A DNA stretch of 64,000 nt, from assembly GCA_030490835.1 (NCBI GenBank), contig CM059972.1:59563563-59627562 (forward strand). Direction: 5' to 3'. The notes beneath the pieces are model-generated. The model was given only the letters and a program-made list of their open reading frames with translations. It ran no database searches and was not told the origin of the DNA. The position numbers and the translations under genes were made by a program. Source of the DNA: Annona cherimola (taxonomy: Eukaryota; Streptophyta; Magnoliopsida; Magnoliales; Annonaceae). Of this stretch, positions 59,056 to 64,000 are shown piece by piece (position 1 is the first letter of the stretch; every line of letters starts with the position of its first letter).

Positions 59056-59977
59056 CTGTATAACCAGACTGAAGTCCCTTAGGCTTCGTTCTTGCATTTC
59101 CAAGTTATGCTGAGTCATTGGATGTGTGAAATTGATTAGGACCGTTGGATGATTTCTACTGAAATTTTTTCAAAAACATGCCTACATCCTTAAATTCGGA
59201 CTCCTCTCTTACACTTGCAAAATTCTATTTGATCTTACTCATTTCCATGAAAGCTATGCAAAGAATCTATCATCGCTGCTCATCTCTTGCCTGGTAGTCC
59301 TCCTCTTCTTCCTCTTCTTCTCTCTCTTTACATTCACATCTTTCCTCCATGAAAGACGGCCATGAAAAACTCACTGCAACTTTGACGTTGTGGTCCCTAG
59401 ATCAGTGTCCAAAATCTCAACTTTGCATTTAGAATAAAATTGGCTTGCTACTAGCCAATGTAAAAAATCATCCTTACGATCATGAATTGAAAATCTATGC
59501 TGTTTGCTTTCATAATTTTGTATATTGCTTATTTATAATTTTAGGAAATGCTTTTCTCCATAATTTATACAAAAATATCTAGTGAATCAATAGGCTAGAT
59601 GACAATATTTCCTAGCATGAGGATCTAACATTTTTTTTCAAATTCACTAGGTTAGACAGCTAAATAGCAGTCATATTTCTAATGCTCACGGATGCAAAAC
59701 CAATTGATATTGCAAAAATTTCCAAAAGTGGATATCTAGGAATTGACCTTTGATGTAGCATAATATAAGGCTAGACTTGCCAACAACTATATCCTTAAGC
59801 AAAACCTACAATTTTTTCTAGATCATCAACCAAAATAGAAAGAAAAATTCACAACAAAAATTGTAATGCGAAGGGGACAAAATTCAAATTGGAAAATGAA
59901 TCAGGTGGATTTTGACTTACTAGCTTGGTGTTGAGATTATTGTTGCTCACAGAAGCCATGAGAGATGAGACACTACT
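59056..59977. other. Unassigned stretch before SIRE-3
   Basis: AT-rich, with a pyrimidine run at 59300-59340. A 27-codon frame near 59351 follows that run but is too short to support as a gene. Confidence 0.45.
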
Positions 59978-61664
59978 ATTGGAATTAAACACAATCCATG
60001 TTTTGATGATTAACAACTTAATTTGAGAATTATTTAAGTACTAATGTGGTCGCTAAGTGATGCTATGGTTCGTATACTCAAAGATCAAAAGGATAGCAGG
60101 TCAAGTCGCGTGCCAAGTTGACTCAGGCATCGGCTTAGGTCAAGTCGATACTCAAGTCGACTCCAGAATCGACTTCGAACGTTCAAAAATTGACAACGCT
60201 AAAATTGGGACTCCAAGATAGACGAAGTCGCAACCGAAGTCGACTCCGCTTGTGATTTAGGTACAGTCGCAATCCCAAGTCGACTCCACCTGCAACTTGG
60301 GTGAGCCTAGGGTACAAACTTTGAAAATGAGTTAAGTCGCACATCAAGTCAACTCCATTATGCGACTTGGGTGAAGTCGCATATCAAGTCGACCCCAGTA
60401 TGCAACTTAGGTGAATAGCACTCCAAGTCAACTCAAGCCTGCAACTTAAGTATAAATCAGCATCAAATTGCTTCTAAAACTCCTTATTAGAAGATGGAAG
60501 TCAAAATCAAGAGGCAATGATAACCTTGAGTAAAGGCCACTGAAGAAATTTCTTTTGGGACCAAGGTATTCTATAAACCAAGCATTGTGATACATTTCAA
60601 GGGCTATAATAGCAAATGAGGATCTAAGCATTCGAAAAGAGGAAAGGAAGGCCATGCACAATAAGTAGATCACAAGCAAAAGTTTTGAAGTTCCAACAAA
60701 ACATATGACTAGTGAAGACGCATATGAAGTTGACTCTACCTGTGACTTGGGTAAAATCTAAGATCAAGTCGACCTGAGGATGGAACTTGAGTTGGAAGCT
60801 AAAGGCCGAAGTCGTTTCCGAAGTCGACTCTAGTCTGTGACTTGGGTGAAGTCGCACCCGAAGTCGATTCCATTCTGCGACTTGGACGAAGTCGCATCCC
60901 AAGTTGACTCCAAGTGTGATTTGGCTCGCAACGGTCGGAAAAATTTGAACGTTGGCGCATTAAATGTGCGCCACCTACCACCAAACATTCGAATTTACTT
61001 CTCATTATTTAAGGAGCTTCAAGTGAACGAGAATTGAGTTGGAAAAACATTAATTTGAGCTCATCTTCCACTTCCTCTAGCATTTAAGTGATCTACAAGA
61101 AGTTTTTCAAGAAGAACATTGCATTCAATTGCTGAAAGATCAACTGTCTCATCCTTACTGCTTCTACAAGTTCTTTTACGCACTTGAATCTGCCTATACA
61201 TCTGTAACGTGTAGAATTCTTATTTATTATTTGATTATTTATTTTTTCTACTTGGTTTAGTATTCGAGACTGAAACTAGGTAAGGTAAAGTAGCGTATGA
61301 TTGAAGTGGAACTCGTCACCTATTTGTGCTAAGATTGTATATGCCCCCAGAGCTAGAATCTAGAAGAGAGCTGGTGCTCTAGACTATATTGATTATACAA
61401 TAGTGGAACTCAAGACATAACTTGTGTGTGCTTGGAAGAGTGGAGTAGGGAAGGTTGCCCGAACCACTATATATTGTTGTCTTTTTGCGTAGTTTGATTG
61501 TTTGTATTTTATATTTCATTTGCACCCTCTCATTCTAACTCACTGGACGTTTCATCAAGGGGGATTAAATTTTCAAGAGGCTAAGTTTCTAATTACGCAA
61601 AGAATTTTTAAGAACCCAATTCACCCCTCGCCTCTTGGGTTTCGCCATAAACTCAGGACCAACA
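59978..61664 (+). repeat. 5' LTR of SIRE-3
   Basis: 1,687 bp, TATTGGAATT to GGACCAACA. AAGTCG/CGACTT repeats cover about 60100-60430 and 60715-60925 and are more decayed than in SIRE-1. The conserved GGCGCATTAAATGTGCGCC is at 60954-60972, followed by a TTATTTAAGG in the TATA position near 61005. Confidence 0.88.
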
Positions 61665-61666
61665 AG

Positions 61667-61678
61667 TGGTATCAGAGC
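61667..61678 (+). promoter_or_regulatory. Primer binding site of SIRE-3
   Basis: TGGTATCAGAGC, two bases after the LTR, identical to that of SIRE-1. Confidence 0.88.
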
Positions 61679-61712
61679 AGGTCTTTGAGTTTATACTAAA
61701 GAGATCTTATTA

Positions 61713-64000
61713 ATGACATCCCAATCAACTTCCACTCCTGCATTTGCTGAGGGCCAATCATTCACAAAGCCACCACTATTTGATGGAAATAACTTCGGTT
61801 ACTAGAAGTTGAGAATGAAACAACTCATCATGGCTACTGATATAGATGCTTGGATTGCTATCCAATATGGAGTTACTCGACCAATCGATGAAAGGGCCTT
61901 CGCATGGTCTGAAGAGGAGGTTAGGACCATAAAAAGTAATGCCAAAGCCATGAACTCCCTCTTTTGTGCTCTTACAACTGCTGAATATGATAGGATATCC
62001 TTATGTCAAACAGCTAAAGAAATATGGGATACACTAACATCAATTTAGGAGGGAACTTCTTGAGTCCAAGGTGTTGGAAACAATGTTCCAAACAAAACAA
62101 ATTGACCAAAGCATAAGTTTTGATGATTAAACAAAGACTAATTTGAGTATATAAGGTGTACTAATGAGTTTGCCAAGTGTTTAAGGAAAACAAAGAAGTC
62201 AAGTCGATTCCCACGTCGACTTGGACTTCGACTTGGGGTGAAGTCGATACCTAAGTCGACTTCACAAGCGACTTCAAATGGAAAAAGGTGGATAGCATTG
62301 AAAATAGAAAACAAGCAAGTAAAGTCGCAGGCCAAGTCGACTCCAGGTGCGACTTAGGAAATCAAGTCGAAGACGAAGTCGACTCCAGCATCGACTTGGA
62401 GTATCCAGAATTGAAAAGTGGAAACGAACATAACGAAGTCGCAGGCGAAGTCGACTCCAGGTGCGACTTGGGCGAAGTCGCAGACGAGGTCGACTCCAAC
62501 TTCGACTTGAGGAGTTCAGACTTGAAGATTGTAGTTTCAAGCTTATTTCAAGGATCCATTTGGAATTTATCAAATCCAAAAAGGATGCAAAGTTCATTCT
62601 CAAAAAACAACTAAAGTTTCTTTAAGATCAAAAGTTAAGATTCATATTCAAAGTTCAAATCAAGTCTATCAAGTCCAAAGCTAAGTTTCAAGCTTATTCC
62701 AAATAAAGCAATACCCAAGTCATGAAGACCAATTTTACAAAGTTCAGGACAGTTCAAGAGGATCAAGGTGTTTTTGCAAAAGACCAAGCCAAGTCGCAAC
62801 CCAAGTCGACTCCAGGATCGACTTGAGTTGAAGACTGAAGGCCATGTTGACCCAGACTCGGACTTGGAACTCTGAAGAACTGGAGTCGCACACGAGGTCG
62901 ACTCCAGGTGCGACTTGGAAGCCAAGTCGCAGGCCAAGTTGACTCCACATGCAACTTGGGTCACAACGGTCGAAATTTATTTGAACGTTGGCGCATTAAA
63001 TGCGCGCCACCTACCCTCTAACGTTCGGATTCCCTCCAAAATTATAAATAGCATTCAAGATGGACGAGGGAAGTAGCTGAGAATCATTAAGTGTGCTTAA
63101 CTACTACATTCAAGAGCTCAAAAGAGATCAAGCCATTCAAAGAAGAAGAACTCTACTTCAAACTGCAAGAGCTTCATTTCAGAATCTTAAAAGCCAACTC
63201 TTCAAGTTCTTCTCTGCGCCTAATTGCTGCTACACATCTGTAAAGTGTAGATTTCCTTGTGTTTCATTTATTTGTGATTGAACTTGATCTAGTTTGAGGA
63301 ACTAGGATCAAGTGTATGCTAAGTAGTGTGTGATTGGAGTGTGACTCATCACCTACTTGAGCAGTGTGTTATATGCCCCCTAGAGCTAGAATCTAGAAGA
63401 GAGCAGTGGCTCTAATTGTATTGAGAGAATACAATAGTGGAAATCTTGTGTGTTTGATTTATTTATCTGCTCTCTACATTATATTGCTTTCCATTTCGAT
63501 TCTTCATTAAGGGGACTGGATTAATCCGGGGTTAAGTTTCTGTTTAAGTTACAAATTTTTAAATACCCAATTCACCCCTCCCCTCTTGGGTTTTGCCATT
63601 AACTCGGGACCAACACAAGGGACGAGAAGAAACAGATTGATTGGAGAATTAGAAAGCTTTAAAATGCTAGATATTGAAAATATATCTGAAATGTTTGCGA
63701 AATTTTCCAAGATTACTAATGCATTAAAGGGTCTTGGAACAATAATATCTGAATTTGAACAGGTCGTGAAGATCTTTAGGGCTCTATATGATTCGTGGAC
63801 TCCAAAGATTACGACTATTGAAGAGGCAAAGGACCGGAACACTCTAAGACTAGAAGATCTTATTAGCTCACTCATGTCACATGAGCTGATAAAGAAAAAA
63901 AATGAGGAGCAGCACAAAGGAAAAAGGACAATTGCTTTGAGGGCTGCACCGAACTCGAATGAATCCACTTCGTCCTCTCAAAATGATGATGAAGAAATCG
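61713..64000 (+). pseudogene. gag: SIRE-3 gag, interrupted by a solo LTR
   Basis: Gag starts at ATG 61713 (MTSQSTSTPAFAEGQSF), with stops at 61803, 62046 and 62061 where SIRE-1 has coding triplets. It matches SIRE-1 gag up to VQG at 62071. After the solo LTR it resumes at 63616 with the duplicated CAAGG and reads TRRNRLIGELESFKML without a stop to the window end. No zinc knuckle is reached within the window. Confidence 0.88.
62072..63615 (+). mobile_element. Solo SIRE-type LTR in SIRE-3 gag
   Basis: A 1,544-bp solo LTR (TGTTGGAAAC to GGGACCAACA) with CAAGG on both sides (62067-62071, 63616-63620). It has the array at about 62195-62510 and 62790-62960, the palindrome at 62991-63005 and a canonical TATAAATA at 63043-63050. 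It is from a different subfamily than the host LTR at 59978. Confidence 0.93.

Larger units (their letters stand above)
59978..64000 (+). mobile_element. SIRE-3, third SIRE-type element, runs off the window
   Basis: 5' LTR 59978-61664, PBS at 61667, gag from 61713, split by a solo LTR at 62072-63615 and continuing to the window end. No right-hand boundary is visible, so the target duplication cannot be checked. The first LTR base pair reads TATTGG in place of TGTTGG, and gag has three stops before the insertion, so it is an older member. Confidence 0.88.

Noticed and set aside
59351..59431. Short frame starting MKDGHEK after a pyrimidine run, possible host gene start
   Set aside because: 27 codons then stop, no splice donor or downstream coding continuation that I could support.

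Overview
The window looks like repeat-rich intergenic DNA from a flowering plant with a large genome. It is AT-rich and carries plant-type Ty1/copia and Ty3/gypsy retrotransposons primed by initiator Met-tRNA, hAT and Mutator-like elements, MITEs, and a fossil of an endogenous plant pararetrovirus. I see no convincing host gene, rRNA, tRNA or CRISPR array. The species cannot be named from the sequence.

Bases 553-51925 are one old copia element (called A, minus strand, flanked by GAGGC at 548-552 and 51926-51930) blown up from about 7 kb to 51.4 kb by nested insertions. From left to right these are: SIRE/Maximus-type copia SIRE-1 (2596-11370, +, TSD AAGAC); a long-LTR gypsy element (13670-31638, -, TSD CTTGA), itself split by an Ac-like hAT transposon (21006-26188, 8-bp TSD CCTTCTGC); SIRE-2 (33130-41982, -, TSD CAATC); a second copy of the A family, copia B (43039-51434, -, TSD GATGG/GATGA), inserted in A's 5' LTR and itself carrying a solo SIRE LTR (48719-50497, TSD TTTTG); and a small MITE in the TA-rich part of A's LTR. 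Nearly every boundary is fixed by a target-site duplication.

Right of the stack (51931-59977) are unassigned sequence, a decayed caulimovirid-like RT/RNase H fragment on the minus strand (about 53540-54480), a non-autonomous hAT element (54498-55551) containing a Mutator-like MITE (54887-55272), several short MITEs, and a decayed LTR of the A family. A third SIRE element starts at 59978 (+) and runs off the window; its gag is split by a solo LTR (62072-63615, TSD CAAGG).

In each retroelement gag would build the particle and protease, integrase and RT/RNase H would copy and insert the element, but every reading frame here is broken. SIRE-1 has nearly identical LTRs yet at least seven coding lesions, which suggests a copy mobilised in trans. 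The least ordinary features are an extra reading frame upstream of gypsy gag, a +1 gag/pol frame junction shared by SIRE-1 and SIRE-2, SIRE U3 arrays made of alternating inverted repeats, and an hAT transposase frame interrupted only by nonsense codons.
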